DNA of 64,000 bases from Candidatus Zhuqueibacterota bacterium (GCA_029262055.1 JAJDAD010000020.1:20586-84585), one strand, 5' to 3'; positions 25,352 through 35,273 are shown, numbered from the stretch's first letter. Translations and numbers: made by a program. The notes: a model not told the origin generated them from the sequence alone.

Positions 25352-26089
25352 TTACACCGCTAACAGTCTTCCGCCGTCAACAGCAATCACTTCACCCGTG
25401 ATGTAATCGCCTCCCTGGAGCAAAAACAGGACGGTATTTGCGATATCCTGTGGTGTTCCTATTCTTTTGAGCAGAGTTTCCTTCTCCAGCTTACGGCGCT
25501 CTTTGCTGCTCGTGTCTTCGGAAAGGAGAACAGTGCCGGAGGCGATGGCATTGACCTGGATAGTCGGCCCCAATGCCTGCGCCAGGCCTTTGGTCAGGGC
25601 GATGACGCCCGCCTTGGTGGTGCAATAGGGGATGAAGTCCGGCCAGGGCAGCATGGCTGCCACATCTGCTATGTTTATGATCTTGCCGGACTTGCGCTGC
25701 AACATGCCTGCGGCCACAAACTGCGAGCAGAAGTATACTGCTTTGAGGTTAACCGAGAAAAGAGTGTCCCACTCTTCTTCAGAGGTTTGCAAGAGGGGCG
25801 TTTTGAAGTAGGCGGCCGCGTTGTTGACCAGGATGTCCACGCGACCGAACTGCTGTGTGCACTCGTTTACAACTCTCTCAACATCGCGAACGGCCGTGAA
25901 GTCACCCTGAAAAAGGGTCGCCTCGACACCCAGGGCGTGCAGCTCAGCAAGTGTCTGCGTTCCTTCTTCAGTGGCGCGATTGTGATGTATCGCCAGTTTT
26001 GCACCTGCTTTCGCGAGTGCTATGGAAATGTGCTTGCCAACGCGGTGTGCGCCGCCGGTTACGAGCGCAACTTTGTCTTTTACATCCAC
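25352..26089 (-). CDS. SDR oxidoreductase, pteridine reductase/FolM-like
   Basis: 245 residues. The NAD(P) motif is TGGAHRVGK, the TGxxxRxG form seen in pteridine reductases rather than the usual TGxxxGxG. NNAAAY follows. The usual catalytic Ser is replaced by Asp: D in NIADVAA lies 13 residues before the Tyr of YCTTK, giving the D-Y-K triad of PTR1/FolM with its exact spacing. It therefore probably reduces dihydropterins. It lies 36 bp after the thiamine-binding gene on the same strand. Confidence 0.88.
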   Translation of the reverse strand: MDVKDKVALVTGGAHRVGKHISIALAKAGAKLAIHHNRATEEGTQTLAELHALGVEATLFQGDFTAVRDVERVVNECTQQFGRVDILVNNAAAYFKTPLLQTSEEEWDTLFSVNLKAVYFCSQFVAAGMLQRKSGKIINIADVAAMLPWPDFIPYCTTKAGVIALTKGLAQALGPTIQVNAIASGTVLLSEDTSSKERRKLEKETLLKRIGTPQDIANTVLFLLQGGDYITGEVIAVDGGRLLAV

Positions 26090-26125
26090 TTTGGGCCTGC
26101 GCTGACTATGGTGTTAACAGGCAGG

Positions 26126-26443
26126 TCAAGTCAGGCCGTTGGTCTGCAAGCTGTCACCCACGGCATATTCGACCTCGAGTACATTATTCTTTAGCCTGTT
26201 TCCCAGGCCTTTTCGATCATCAATCCGGATATTCGTCACCAGTCGGTCGGAGAATTTCCGTATTTCCTCGTGGCACTTGCGCGTGATAGTGGTGACGTCA
26301 TCCCAATCTCCTTCGATAATGATTCCCATCGAGGTAAACTGGTAATCCAGCTCGCTTTGCGCCACTATTTTGGCCGCTTTCGCGAGCAACTCCTTGGTCT
26401 CTTCGCCGATGCCTACTGGTGTAAATGAGATTTGAGCTAACAT
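26126..26443 (-). CDS. Thiamine-binding protein, MTH1187/YqgV type
   Basis: 105 residues. MLAQISFTPVGIGEETKELLAKA, then LDYQFTSMGIIIEGDWDDV and a helix with RLVTNIRIDDRKG match the ferredoxin-like MTH1187 family, which binds thiamine-type ligands and assembles into oligomers. No signal peptide, so a cytoplasmic ligand sensor or carrier is likely. First gene of a two-gene minus-strand unit with the pteridine-reductase-like gene. Confidence 0.88.
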   Translation of the reverse strand: MLAQISFTPVGIGEETKELLAKAAKIVAQSELDYQFTSMGIIIEGDWDDVTTITRKCHEEIRKFSDRLVTNIRIDDRKGLGNRLKNNVLEVEYAVGDSLQTNGLT

Positions 26444-26551
26444 AATCCTGGCTGATTTAAGTTCAAAACAGGTTGGTTTGTCAAGCGCTAAAATATACGA
26501 ATCCGAATCTGAATGTCAAGCCAAAAACTAGGCGTACCGGGCATCTAGGTG

Positions 26552-26580
26552 TTGACATTCCGGGGACGATTTGATATATT
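26552..26580 (+). promoter_or_regulatory. Sigma-70-type promoter of the CPBP gene
   Basis: TTGACA (26552-26557), 17-bp spacer, TATATT (26575-26580): the full -35 consensus with optimal spacing. It lies inside the longest version of the downstream frame, which argues for a start codon after about 26587. Confidence 0.75.
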
Positions 26581-26725
26581 GAACGCTCACTACAGACGGC
26601 CTAGTAGTCGTTTGGGTGGTTCGAATGCGTTTGAATCTGTTGATTCGAAGTGCTTCCCTGATTCGTTTGCTTCCAAACTTGATTTCGGATACCGGCGCGA
26701 ACCGTGTGGCGCATTGCAGTACGAA

Positions 26726-27502
26726 ATGCCGAGGCACACGAAGAGAGTTGACGTGCGAGCTCAGCGACGATTTTCAATTTTCGGTGCCGACTATTGGTCC
26801 CTGAGCAGGGACCCGGGTGTTGGTGCAGCCCTTGTTCTACCGCTCTGGATCGGGTATGAATTCGGGGCTCTGACGCTCAACCGGGGTTGGGCCGGTCGCA
26901 TTCGTACCGGCGTTGATTATTTGTTAACGACAGTTATTTCGGAGATGGGCTTTCCTGCGGTTTTTAGCGGATTAGCCGTACTCCTAATTCTGTTGTTGTT
27001 AATTTTGAGGCATGGTAAGAACGAGAAGTGGGGCGGATTTAGAGCGCGTTACTTCAGTGCGATGCTCCTTGAAAGCGCTGTTTATGCCACTTGTGTCGGT
27101 TTCGTTGTCAGTTCGCTCAGCAGTCATTTTTTGTCTGTCGGCGCTGGCAGCACCGAGCGTACCCTGGCAGCCACACTGGTCGTGAATATTGGTGCAGGAG
27201 TTTATGAGGAACTGGTTTTTCGGGTAAGTGTTTTTTCCGGCTTAGTGTTCATCGCTGGGAAGGTGGGGTCGCTCAACAAAAGGGTGGTGTCTGTATGGTC
27301 AGTGATCGCGAGTTCCGTGCTCTTTGCTTCTTTTCATTACCTGCCGTTATTTGGAGAATCGTTCGCATTGGATACATATTTGTTTCGTTTGTTTGCCGGC
27401 GTCCTTCTGTGTCTATTGTTCATTATGCGTGGCTTCGGCATCACCGCCTACACACACTCTCTTTACAATGTATTTCTGATATTTCGCACGACCCCGCAAT
27501 AG
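26726..27502 (+). CDS. CPBP-family intramembrane metalloprotease
   Basis: 258 residues from ATG 26726, chosen because the promoter at 26552-26580 excludes the earlier GTG at 26549. Several membrane spans are visible. The three CPBP motifs are present: EELVFR in VYEELVFRVSVF, FASFHYLP, and THSLYNVFL near the C-terminus. The family cleaves or matures membrane substrates and includes Abi-type proteins. The substrate is unknown. The mltG start lies 53 bp after its stop. The N-terminal boundary is moderately certain. Confidence 0.82.
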   Translation: MPRHTKRVDVRAQRRFSIFGADYWSLSRDPGVGAALVLPLWIGYEFGALTLNRGWAGRIRTGVDYLLTTVISEMGFPAVFSGLAVLLILLLLILRHGKNEKWGGFRARYFSAMLLESAVYATCVGFVVSSLSSHFLSVGAGSTERTLAATLVVNIGAGVYEELVFRVSVFSGLVFIAGKVGSLNKRVVSVWSVIASSVLFASFHYLPLFGESFALDTYLFRLFAGVLLCLLFIMRGFGITAYTHSLYNVFLIFRTTPQ

Positions 27503-27555
27503 CAAAGCTCGAAGCCAGGGAATATTCACCAATAGGGCACAGAGTCAGTTCAAAA

Positions 27556-28587
27556 ATGATCTCTAAAAAATCTGTCTTGCCGACACTGCTTGGTGCCGCC
27601 ATCGGACTGACCGGTTTTCTGGCCTGGGTCTTCTTGTCACCAATTGTGCAGGGGGACTCCGGCAGGCATGAACTCACGATCAAGTCGGGCACGGCTTTCA
27701 GCCAAATCGTCGCCCAGATGCGCAACGCAGGCATCGTAGCTGATGACATCAGGCTGCCATTGGCGGCCAGATTGCTACGCCTGGAAAACAGTCTGAAGGC
27801 AGGCCGCTACCAGCTTGACTCCGGCCTTGCCAGTTATTCTCTACTGCAGGTGCTTGCCAGCGGCAGAGTGGTGACCGAGCGCCATACGATTCCGGAGGGC
27901 TTGCAGGCGAGACAAATAGCCGGTAGACTTGCGCGTTCTTTAGAAATTGATTCGACAGCTTTCGTCGCGCTGGTGCAGGATGAGGCATTTGCCCGTGAGT
28001 TGGGTATCCCGGCTCCGTCACTGGAGGGATTCCTTTTCCCGGAGACTTATACATTTCAGTGGGGCACGACTGCCAGACAGGCCATCAAAACCATGGTAGG
28101 AGAGTTTAAACGCCAGTTCAACGATTCCCTGCAGACGCTGGTCCGCCAGAGAGGACATGAGCTGCTTGACGTTGTCACCCTGGCCTCGATTATTGAGGGC
28201 GAGGCGGTGGTAGACCAGGAAAGGGATACCATTTCCGCGGTGTATCACAACCGGTTACGCAAAGGCATGTTGTTGCAGGCGGACCCGACGATTCAGTATG
28301 TCGTCCCCGATGGTCCGAGAAGACTGTTAAACAAGGACCTGGAAATAGATTCGCCCTATAACACTTATAAATACACCGGACTCCCGCCCGGCCCGATCAA
28401 TAGTCCGGGACTGGCGTCATTACTGGCAAGTATCAATCCGGCCAAGGTCGACTACATTTACTTTGTTGCAGCCGGGGACGGCTCACACAATTTTTCCAGG
28501 ACATTGCGCGAGCACCTGCGTGCCAAGGCGGCATTTGACCGGGTCAGGCGCAACCACCGAAAAGCGCAGACGAATAAGAAGGACTAA
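27556..28587 (+). CDS. mltG: Endolytic murein transglycosylase
   Basis: 343 residues. An N-terminal membrane anchor (LLGAAIGLTGFLAWVFL) is followed by LysM-like and YceG domains: IPEGLQARQIAGRLA, SLEGFLFPETYTF, the catalytic Glu in IIEGEA, VYHNRLRKGMLLQADPTIQY, YNTYKYTGLPPGPINSPG and YFVAAGDGSHNFSRTLREH. MltG cuts nascent glycan strands at the inner membrane. ATG 27556 puts the membrane anchor at the N-terminus. Its stop abuts the helicase ATG. Confidence 0.96.
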   Translation: MISKKSVLPTLLGAAIGLTGFLAWVFLSPIVQGDSGRHELTIKSGTAFSQIVAQMRNAGIVADDIRLPLAARLLRLENSLKAGRYQLDSGLASYSLLQVLASGRVVTERHTIPEGLQARQIAGRLARSLEIDSTAFVALVQDEAFARELGIPAPSLEGFLFPETYTFQWGTTARQAIKTMVGEFKRQFNDSLQTLVRQRGHELLDVVTLASIIEGEAVVDQERDTISAVYHNRLRKGMLLQADPTIQYVVPDGPRRLLNKDLEIDSPYNTYKYTGLPPGPINSPGLASLLASINPAKVDYIYFVAAGDGSHNFSRTLREHLRAKAAFDRVRRNHRKAQTNKKD

Positions 28588-30801
28588 ATGACAACCAGAC
28601 AAACTGCCAAATCCCCTTTGCTAGACTCCCTCAACGAAGTACAGTGCGCTGCAGTGCAACATGAATCCGGCCCGGTTCTAATTCATGCCGGGGCCGGCAG
28701 CGGCAAGACGCGCGTTCTCACACACCGGGTTGCGTACCTGCTGGAGAATCTTGACACCAAGCCCTGGGAAATTCTCGCAGTTACCTTCACCAACAAAGCT
28801 GCCCGCGAGATGAAGGAGCGAATCCTGGATTTAATCGGCCTGACGGCCAGAGACATCTGGGTTGGTACCTTTCATTCAATCTGCGCACGAATCCTGCGGG
28901 TGGAAGCAGAGAAACTGGGTTACAAGCGCAACTTTATGGTCTTTGATCGTGATGACCAGATCAAGTTTGTCAAGGAAGTCATGCGCGACCACAGCATCCC
29001 CGAGAAAGACTATGCTCCTGCAAATGTCGTTCGGATTATCAGTGGGGCCAAGAGCGCCCTGGTGGGGCCGGATGACTATGTTTCTATGGCGAAAGAGCCA
29101 CTGGAGGAAGCAGCCGCACTTGTCTACGGACATTACCAGAAGCGCCTGAAAGCTAATAATACCATGGATTTCGACGACTTACTGACGAATCCTATTTACC
29201 TCTTCGAGGCCGACGCAGCGACACTTGAACGCTACCAGGACAAGTTTAAGTATTTGCTGGTGGACGAGTACCAGGATACCAACAAGACGCAATACCAGTT
29301 CCTCAAGCACCTGGTTGCCAAACACAAGAATCTATGTGTGGTAGGCGATGATGACCAGTCGATTTACCGGTGGCGCGGCGCAGACATCCAGAACATTCTG
29401 AACATCGAAAAGGATTATCCCGGGTGTAAGGTTTTCAGGTTGGAGCAGAATTATCGTTCGACCAAGAATATCTTGGAAGTAGCCAACTCCGTCGTGCACA
29501 ACAATCGCAGGCGGCGGGATAAGTCGCTTTGGACCAACAACGACTACGGCGACAAAGTAGCAATCATCGACGTTGTTGACCAAATTGCTGAAGCGAAATA
29601 CGTTTCCGCCGCAATCAAGAGCGAGCTCGCGCACAGCGGCCGCAACTTCCGTGATTTTGTGATTTTGTACCGGACGAATTCGCAGTCGCGCGTGCTGGAG
29701 GAGGCACTGCGCAACTCCGGGATTCCATATATGATAGTCGGCGGGGTCCGGTTTTATGAACGCAAAGAGATCAAAGACGTCCTTGCATACCTGCGCCTTA
29801 TTTGCAATCCTTTGGACTCTATCAGTTTTAAGCGTATCATAAACGTTCCTTTGCGCGGAATCGGGGACACCTCCCTCGCAAAGTTGGAGGAATTCGCACG
29901 GCATCATGCATTGAGCTTGCTGCAGGCAGCGGGGCGTGCGTCGGAAATCGATACTATCTCACCTCGAATTCAGAAAAATATCTTTAGTTTCTTCGAATTG
30001 ATCGATAAGTACTCAAATCTCAAAGAGGAGTTCTCTCCAGGCGAGCTCGCCCGCGCTCTGGTCGAAGAAATTGGAATCTTACGCACCTTTAAGGAAGTTA
30101 ATACTGAAGAGGCGCGCAGCCGCTCAGACAATGTCGTCGAGCTTCTCACTGCCATCGCCAACTACAACAATGAACTCGGAGAGTATTCTCTGGAAGCATT
30201 TCTGGAAGAAGTCGCCCTGATCGCGGATGTCGATACCTGGGACGACCGCTCCAATGCTGTTACGTTAATGACTGTCCACAGCGCAAAAGGTTTGGAGTTC
30301 CCGGTGGTTTACATCACCGGTCTGGAAGAGGGTCTGTTTCCGCTCACTCGGACCTTTGAGAGTGAAGAGGAGCTGGAAGAGGAACGCCGCCTTTTTTATG
30401 TGGGGGCAACTCGCGCCCGGGAAAAGCTCAGCTTGACCTGGGCATCACGGCGTTTGAAATTCGGCGAGTATTTCCAGAACCTACCTTCTCGTTTTATAGA
30501 TGAAATCGAGCCTGCCCTGGTAGAGCGTATTGACTTACGTCAGAAATATCCGGCGCGGACACCCTGGCGCGGAGCGAGAAGTAGTCGCAACAACGTGCCT
30601 GCGCCCCCAAAGTATGATGATTTCTCGCAAGACTTGCCCCAGTTGTACGTCGGCAGCGAAGTGAAGCATCGTAAATTCGGCATTGGCAGAGTAAAAGCAA
30701 TCCAGGGCAACGGGGAAAACCTCAAGGTTGTCGTTCGTTTTCAGGAGGCCGGCGAGCGCAAGCTGGTGGCCAAGTTTGCCAACCTGGAAGTCATCGAATA
30801 A
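28588..30801 (+). CDS. pcrA: UvrD/PcrA-type superfamily 1 DNA helicase
   Basis: 737 residues. Walker A GAGSGKT (residues 35-41), TFTNKAAREM, GTFHSICARIL, motif II VDEYQDTNK, GDDDQSIYRWRGA, QNYRST, VTLMTVHSAKGLEFPVVYI and FYVGATRARE, in the right order. The C-terminal tail (VGSEVKHRKFGIGRVKAI) is the Tudor-like domain of PcrA/UvrD that binds RNA polymerase. It takes part in nucleotide excision repair and replication-fork upkeep, which fits uvrC at 37.8 kb. The ATG follows the mltG stop directly. Confidence 0.97.
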   Translation: MTTRQTAKSPLLDSLNEVQCAAVQHESGPVLIHAGAGSGKTRVLTHRVAYLLENLDTKPWEILAVTFTNKAAREMKERILDLIGLTARDIWVGTFHSICARILRVEAEKLGYKRNFMVFDRDDQIKFVKEVMRDHSIPEKDYAPANVVRIISGAKSALVGPDDYVSMAKEPLEEAAALVYGHYQKRLKANNTMDFDDLLTNPIYLFEADAATLERYQDKFKYLLVDEYQDTNKTQYQFLKHLVAKHKNLCVVGDDDQSIYRWRGADIQNILNIEKDYPGCKVFRLEQNYRSTKNILEVANSVVHNNRRRRDKSLWTNNDYGDKVAIIDVVDQIAEAKYVSAAIKSELAHSGRNFRDFVILYRTNSQSRVLEEALRNSGIPYMIVGGVRFYERKEIKDVLAYLRLICNPLDSISFKRIINVPLRGIGDTSLAKLEEFARHHALSLLQAAGRASEIDTISPRIQKNIFSFFELIDKYSNLKEEFSPGELARALVEEIGILRTFKEVNTEEARSRSDNVVELLTAIANYNNELGEYSLEAFLEEVALIADVDTWDDRSNAVTLMTVHSAKGLEFPVVYITGLEEGLFPLTRTFESEEELEEERRLFYVGATRAREKLSLTWASRRLKFGEYFQNLPSRFIDEIEPALVERIDLRQKYPARTPWRGARSSRNNVPAPPKYDDFSQDLPQLYVGSEVKHRKFGIGRVKAIQGNGENLKVVVRFQEAGERKLVAKFANLEVIE

Positions 30802-30846
30802 GCCGTGGGCCCGGTTCTTTTCAAAACATGCTCTAAGAAGAATCCT

Positions 30847-33800
30847 ATGAACACCTTTTCGCTAAGAATCTGTCTTCTCTTTGTCGTGACTGCAAGCAGC
30901 GCTTTCTCCCAACTTGCGACCCCGGACCGGGAGTTTCAGTTTGCCAGCAAATTACTTGAAGATGGACTGCACCTGCTGGCGGCAAAGCAATTTCAGGAGT
31001 TTGCTGAGCGCTATCCAGGTCATGCAAAAGCCGACCACGCCCTGCTGCTGGGCGGCGATAGTTTCATGAGCATCTCAAAAAACGAAAGAGCGTTTTCCCT
31101 ACTGAAAGCCCTGGAACTTAACTATCCGCAGTCGCGATTCCTTGCCGAAGCGCGCTATAAGCTGGCGCAAACACAATCCGCGGCGGAAAGCTACGCCCCG
31201 GCTGCGGAATTGTTCAGACGCGTACACTACTTCCATCCCGAGAGCGAGCTGGCGCCCAGGGCTCTTCTGCAGGCTGTGCGGTCCCTGGAATTGGCCGGGG
31301 AGTTCGACGCTGCCCTGAAGACCGCCCTCACCCTGATCGCTGACTATCCAACCTCGGAAATTCGTTTGTTTGCTCATCTGCGCGTCATTGAGGTGCACGC
31401 GGCGCAAGGGCAACTCGCCGCAGCCATAGCACATAGCGACGATGTCCTCCGGATCTATGGTCCTGATTTCAAAGATGCAGGTTTCTATCATTTGCGAGCC
31501 AGGATTTTTGAAAAGACCGGACAAACCAGTAGCGCAGAGGCGATATATGCTCAAATAAGGGAGTCCTACCCGGGTACGGGGGACGCATACCAGGCTTCAT
31601 TTCATCTGGGTCGGCACCGTCTCGATGCCGGTGACTTTCAAAACGCGCTGGCTTATTTTGCAGAACCTGCACCGGACGGTCTGGATAGTCAATTGGGGGC
31701 CGCTGCAAACTTCAAGCGGGGGGAAGTTTTAAGTACACTCGGGAGGACAGCAGAAGCCCTGGCGGCTTTCGAGGCTGCCCAGGAGCTTGACAATGGCAAG
31801 CTGCGCCGGAAAATCTTACTCAAGTCGGCGGGGGCACAGTTCGCTCTCGGTGACTTTGGCAGTGCGGAGGCCAACCTTAAGGAAATTCTCGCTACGGACA
31901 CGAGCGCAACGACGCCTGTGCTGGGCGAAGCTGAGTTTGCGGAAACGTCCGACCTGCTCGTCGAGGTTCTCGTGCAATCGGGACGCGGTCGCGATGCCCT
32001 AGAAGTGCTCAGTAAACGCCGGACCCGTTTTCCGAACAGTCCGGATGCCCCTAGAGCGGCGATGAAAAGGGGAGAGATACATGAAAACTCCCTTAATAAC
32101 TGTACGGCGGCGCTGCGAATCTACCAGGAAGTGATCGAGGAATATGCGATTCATCCTTTGGTTGACGACGCCCAGTTCGCCATCGCACGTTGCTATGAAA
32201 AACTGGCGTCGTATAAAATCGCGCAGGCCGAGTACAGTGCCTATTTGACTCGGTTTCCGGGCGGTGACCACTACCAGGATGCGCTTACGCGGAAAGAGAT
32301 GCTCAGCCGGACAATGGTGACAGACCAGGGCGCCCTGGTTCGGGAAATCTCCAATCTCTACGCCCGGTCAACACAACAACAGAATATGGGAACCGTGCGG
32401 TTGAACCTGTCCCGAGTCTATTTCAAAAATAGATCTTTTCTGGAAGCAATTGCTCTGCTTAAGGACGTGTTGCGGGAAGAAAGTGATCCGGAGCTGAGGC
32501 CTGAGATTTTTTTCCTGCTCGGAAAGAGCTATTTTGCCTTGCGCACCAAGCATGCGATTCTTGCAAATCCCCTGCAAAGCCGGGCCTTTGCAGACAGCGC
32601 CGTCATCAGCTTAAGTTATGTCGCAGACCAGAAGCCGGCCTTTGCCGAAGGTGAAGAGGTCGACTATTTGCTGGTCACAATTGCGGCTGAGTCAGCGACA
32701 CCGGACTCCAGCAAGAAGCTTCTCGCTGCTGCCGCGGCCAGGTGGCTGGAGGCGTATCCTGATGGCAAGTTCTTAGATCGGGTTTTGGTGCGCGCAGGGG
32801 ATGGGCATTTTCAAAAGGGTGAAATTTCCGATAGTACTGGCAATCGCATGGCACTGAAGTACTACAGCGACCTTATAAAGCTGCGGCCCGAGAGCGAATT
32901 CTATGACCGTTCGTTTTATCGTTCATTGCTTTGTGCGCGTACGTTTGTGCCTGATTCGCTCATCGCAGTACGTTGCAGCCAGTTTGTGCAAACGCATCCC
33001 AGCAGCCAGTATTTGCCGAAAGTCCTCCTGCTGCAGGCAAGAACTGAACGACAATTAGGCCTGGTCAGCGAAGCTGCGACAACGCTCCGCCGGATACAGT
33101 CGCAGTTCTTCTATGCTCCGGAAGCAAGTGCGGCAAGTTCTGAACTCGGTGACTTGGAATTCGAACGTCAAAACTACAAGTCCGCGCTTGACCTCTACCA
33201 ATCTGTCCGTGGGTCGAATGCCGCTGCTCTCGCCGCACACGCGGATTTGCAAACTGCCATAACGCTGGAGCGACTGCAAGTGTCGGAGAAAGCCATGGCT
33301 GCCTATGTCGGCTTTATTCAACGGCATCCGCGCCACCGTGCTGTCCCGAATGCCATGCTGCGCGTCGCCCGCCTGGCGGCTGCCGGCGGGAACAACACTT
33401 TTGCGGAAGAATACTACCGCAATATCCTGACATTAAACATACCCGAAGAAGGCAAGTACGACGCCAACCGGGCCCTTGCCGACCTCATGTTCGCGCAGAG
33501 AGACTTTGATGAGGCCCTGGGGTATTACGGGGCTGCAAAAGCCGGCGCGTCAAACTCAGCTCTTGCCCGTTATCCGCAAGAGAGAATCATTCGTTGTAAC
33601 TACAAATTACGACGGACGACGGCAGCGGACCAATTGGCGAACGCTTTCGAAAAATCATTCGAGGACACACAGAGAGAGAAGAGTCAATTCCAGTTGGACA
33701 AAGCCGACGGGTACAAGGCCGCAAAGAGCTTTGATCTTGCCCGAAAGTGGTATTCACAAGCCCGGAAGAGTGGCAAGGAGTTCGACGTTGGAGCGCGGGC

Positions 33801-34527
33801 TGAGTTTGGTCTGGGGGCGGTTGAACTCATCACTAATCACACAGAAGAGGCGCTGAAGATACTTACGGAGCTGCCATCCAAGTATCCGGACAGTGAAGTG
33901 GTGCCGTTGACCTATTTCAACCTGGGTGATTTTTACTACAAGTCGCAACAGCTGGAAAACGCCATCCATGCTTTTGAAAAGGCGATTGAGCATCCCGAGG
34001 GCAAAGAAGTGCGGCCCAAGTCGAAGTTATACCTGATCAAGTGTTACAAAGACATGCGCTACTGGGATCGTGCCATCGCGCTGACCAGAGAATACTTGTC
34101 CTCCTACCCGGATGCCGAAGACAGCTTTGCCCGCAAAGTCGATCTGGGCCAATTGTTGATGAGCTTGAAGGAATACGACCGGGCAATCACGCATCTGAAG
34201 GGACTGCTGCCATACGCGGATGCAGAATCGGAAGCCTCAATTCAATTCTACATAGCACAATCCTACAAGGAGATGGGCAATTTCCGGCAGGCCACCGCAG
34301 AATACTTGAAAGTGAAATATTTAACCCGGCCGACAAAGCTGCCCTGGCACGTGACGGCCTTATTTGAGACCGGGAAATGTCTGGTGCGATTGAATGACCT
34401 TGAGCAGGCCAGGATGGTTTTTAGAAAAATTGTGCTTGAACAGGGAATCGAAAGCAATTTTGGCCGGTTTGCGCAGAAGCAAATAGAAGAACTGGACCTG
34501 CGCCTTACTGCCGAGCCGGCTCCCTAG
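30847..34527 (+). CDS. Exported large TPR-repeat protein
   Basis: 1226 residues with a Sec signal peptide (MNTFSLRICLLFVVTASSAFSQ). The rest is almost entirely TPR-type helical pairs from about residue 30 to the end, such as ASKLLEDGLHLLAAKQFQEF, YFNLGDFYYKSQQLENAIHA and IQFYIAQSYKEMGNFRQATA. I see no enzyme domain. Such proteins act as periplasmic or outer-membrane-associated scaffolds; the N-terminal repeats resemble YbgF/BamD-type outer-membrane lipoproteins. ATG 30847 is preferred over GTG 30805 because it begins the signal peptide. It follows the helicase by 45 bp. Confidence 0.9.
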   Translation: MNTFSLRICLLFVVTASSAFSQLATPDREFQFASKLLEDGLHLLAAKQFQEFAERYPGHAKADHALLLGGDSFMSISKNERAFSLLKALELNYPQSRFLAEARYKLAQTQSAAESYAPAAELFRRVHYFHPESELAPRALLQAVRSLELAGEFDAALKTALTLIADYPTSEIRLFAHLRVIEVHAAQGQLAAAIAHSDDVLRIYGPDFKDAGFYHLRARIFEKTGQTSSAEAIYAQIRESYPGTGDAYQASFHLGRHRLDAGDFQNALAYFAEPAPDGLDSQLGAAANFKRGEVLSTLGRTAEALAAFEAAQELDNGKLRRKILLKSAGAQFALGDFGSAEANLKEILATDTSATTPVLGEAEFAETSDLLVEVLVQSGRGRDALEVLSKRRTRFPNSPDAPRAAMKRGEIHENSLNNCTAALRIYQEVIEEYAIHPLVDDAQFAIARCYEKLASYKIAQAEYSAYLTRFPGGDHYQDALTRKEMLSRTMVTDQGALVREISNLYARSTQQQNMGTVRLNLSRVYFKNRSFLEAIALLKDVLREESDPELRPEIFFLLGKSYFALRTKHAILANPLQSRAFADSAVISLSYVADQKPAFAEGEEVDYLLVTIAAESATPDSSKKLLAAAAARWLEAYPDGKFLDRVLVRAGDGHFQKGEISDSTGNRMALKYYSDLIKLRPESEFYDRSFYRSLLCARTFVPDSLIAVRCSQFVQTHPSSQYLPKVLLLQARTERQLGLVSEAATTLRRIQSQFFYAPEASAASSELGDLEFERQNYKSALDLYQSVRGSNAAALAAHADLQTAITLERLQVSEKAMAAYVGFIQRHPRHRAVPNAMLRVARLAAAGGNNTFAEEYYRNILTLNIPEEGKYDANRALADLMFAQRDFDEALGYYGAAKAGASNSALARYPQERIIRCNYKLRRTTAADQLANAFEKSFEDTQREKSQFQLDKADGYKAAKSFDLARKWYSQARKSGKEFDVGARAEFGLGAVELITNHTEEALKILTELPSKYPDSEVVPLTYFNLGDFYYKSQQLENAIHAFEKAIEHPEGKEVRPKSKLYLIKCYKDMRYWDRAIALTREYLSSYPDAEDSFARKVDLGQLLMSLKEYDRAITHLKGLLPYADAESEASIQFYIAQSYKEMGNFRQATAEYLKVKYLTRPTKLPWHVTALFETGKCLVRLNDLEQARMVFRKIVLEQGIESNFGRFAQKQIEELDLRLTAEPAP

Positions 34528-34590
34528 TCAGCATGAACGTGAAGCGAGCGCTAAGAACTTTTGGTGTCCGTTTCAAAATTCTCTTATTTC

Positions 34591-34619
34591 TTGGAAATCC
34601 CTTGGAATAAATCTATCTG
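34591..34619 (+). promoter_or_regulatory. Possible promoter of the sigma/anti-sigma pair
   Basis: TTGGAA (34591-34596), 17-bp spacer, TATCTG (34614-34619), 39 bp before the ATG at 34659. An ECF-type self-regulated promoter in the same stretch cannot be excluded. Confidence 0.4.
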
Positions 34620-34658
34620 AAAGTAGTATAAGTGTCAGACCATACATAACAAGTCTTT

Positions 34659-35270
34659 ATGTCCGACAGCCGTGCAAAGATGGATAAAAAGAATGAGAAG
34701 GATGTCTTAAAACACATCCGAAAGTGTCTGGGAGGGGATTCTCAGGCATTCGAGTGGATCATTAAGACATACCAGAAACGCATCTATTTCACAATCTTGC
34801 AAGTGGTAATTCATCACGAAGATGCGAATGATGTTTTGCAGGACACTCTTGTCAAAGCATACACAAAGCTGAACACGTATGACGACAGTTACCCTTTTTA
34901 TCCGTGGCTGTATCGCATCGCAATAAACACGTCGTTGAACCACCAAAAGAAAAAGGCGAGACAGCGCGCACTTTCATTAGACGACGTTGAGGCCACAAAC
35001 GGCCAGGCGGAGCTTGCACAGTCGCCACAGCAAATGTTTGACATGGAGGGGAGTGAGCTCGTTGAGAAACTCAAAGAAGCATTAGACGACATACCTTACG
35101 AACAAAGAGCGGTTTTCATGTTGAGAGTAAACGACGGGCTTAGTTATCAGGAAATAAGCGATACACTGGAGATTTCAATCGGCACCGTGATGTCGCGGTT
35201 GTCACGGGCAAGAGAAAAGCTAAGAGCGCTGCTGCACGGATACTTGCAGACGCACGACATAGAGGTCTAA
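34659..35270 (+). CDS. ECF-type RNA polymerase sigma factor
   Basis: 203 residues. Region 2 (FEWIIKTYQKRIYFTILQVV, then DVLQDTLVKAYTKLNTYD and FYPWLYRIAINTSLNHQKKK) and region 4 (LDDIPYEQRAVFMLRVNDGL, YQEISDTLEISIGTVMSRLS) are clear. No region 1.2 or 3, so it belongs to the ECF group (RpoE-like). Partner of the anti-sigma gene 3 bp downstream. An ATG at 34680 is an alternative start. Confidence 0.93.
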   Translation: MSDSRAKMDKKNEKDVLKHIRKCLGGDSQAFEWIIKTYQKRIYFTILQVVIHHEDANDVLQDTLVKAYTKLNTYDDSYPFYPWLYRIAINTSLNHQKKKARQRALSLDDVEATNGQAELAQSPQQMFDMEGSELVEKLKEALDDIPYEQRAVFMLRVNDGLSYQEISDTLEISIGTVMSRLSRAREKLRALLHGYLQTHDIEV

Positions 35271-35273
35271 GCA

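Noticed and set aside
34591..34630. ECF self-regulation motif (GGAAAT ... TATC) before the sigma gene
   Set aside because: GGAA-type matches occur twice in the AT-rich stretch, and no spacing is clearly better than the sigma-70-like reading.
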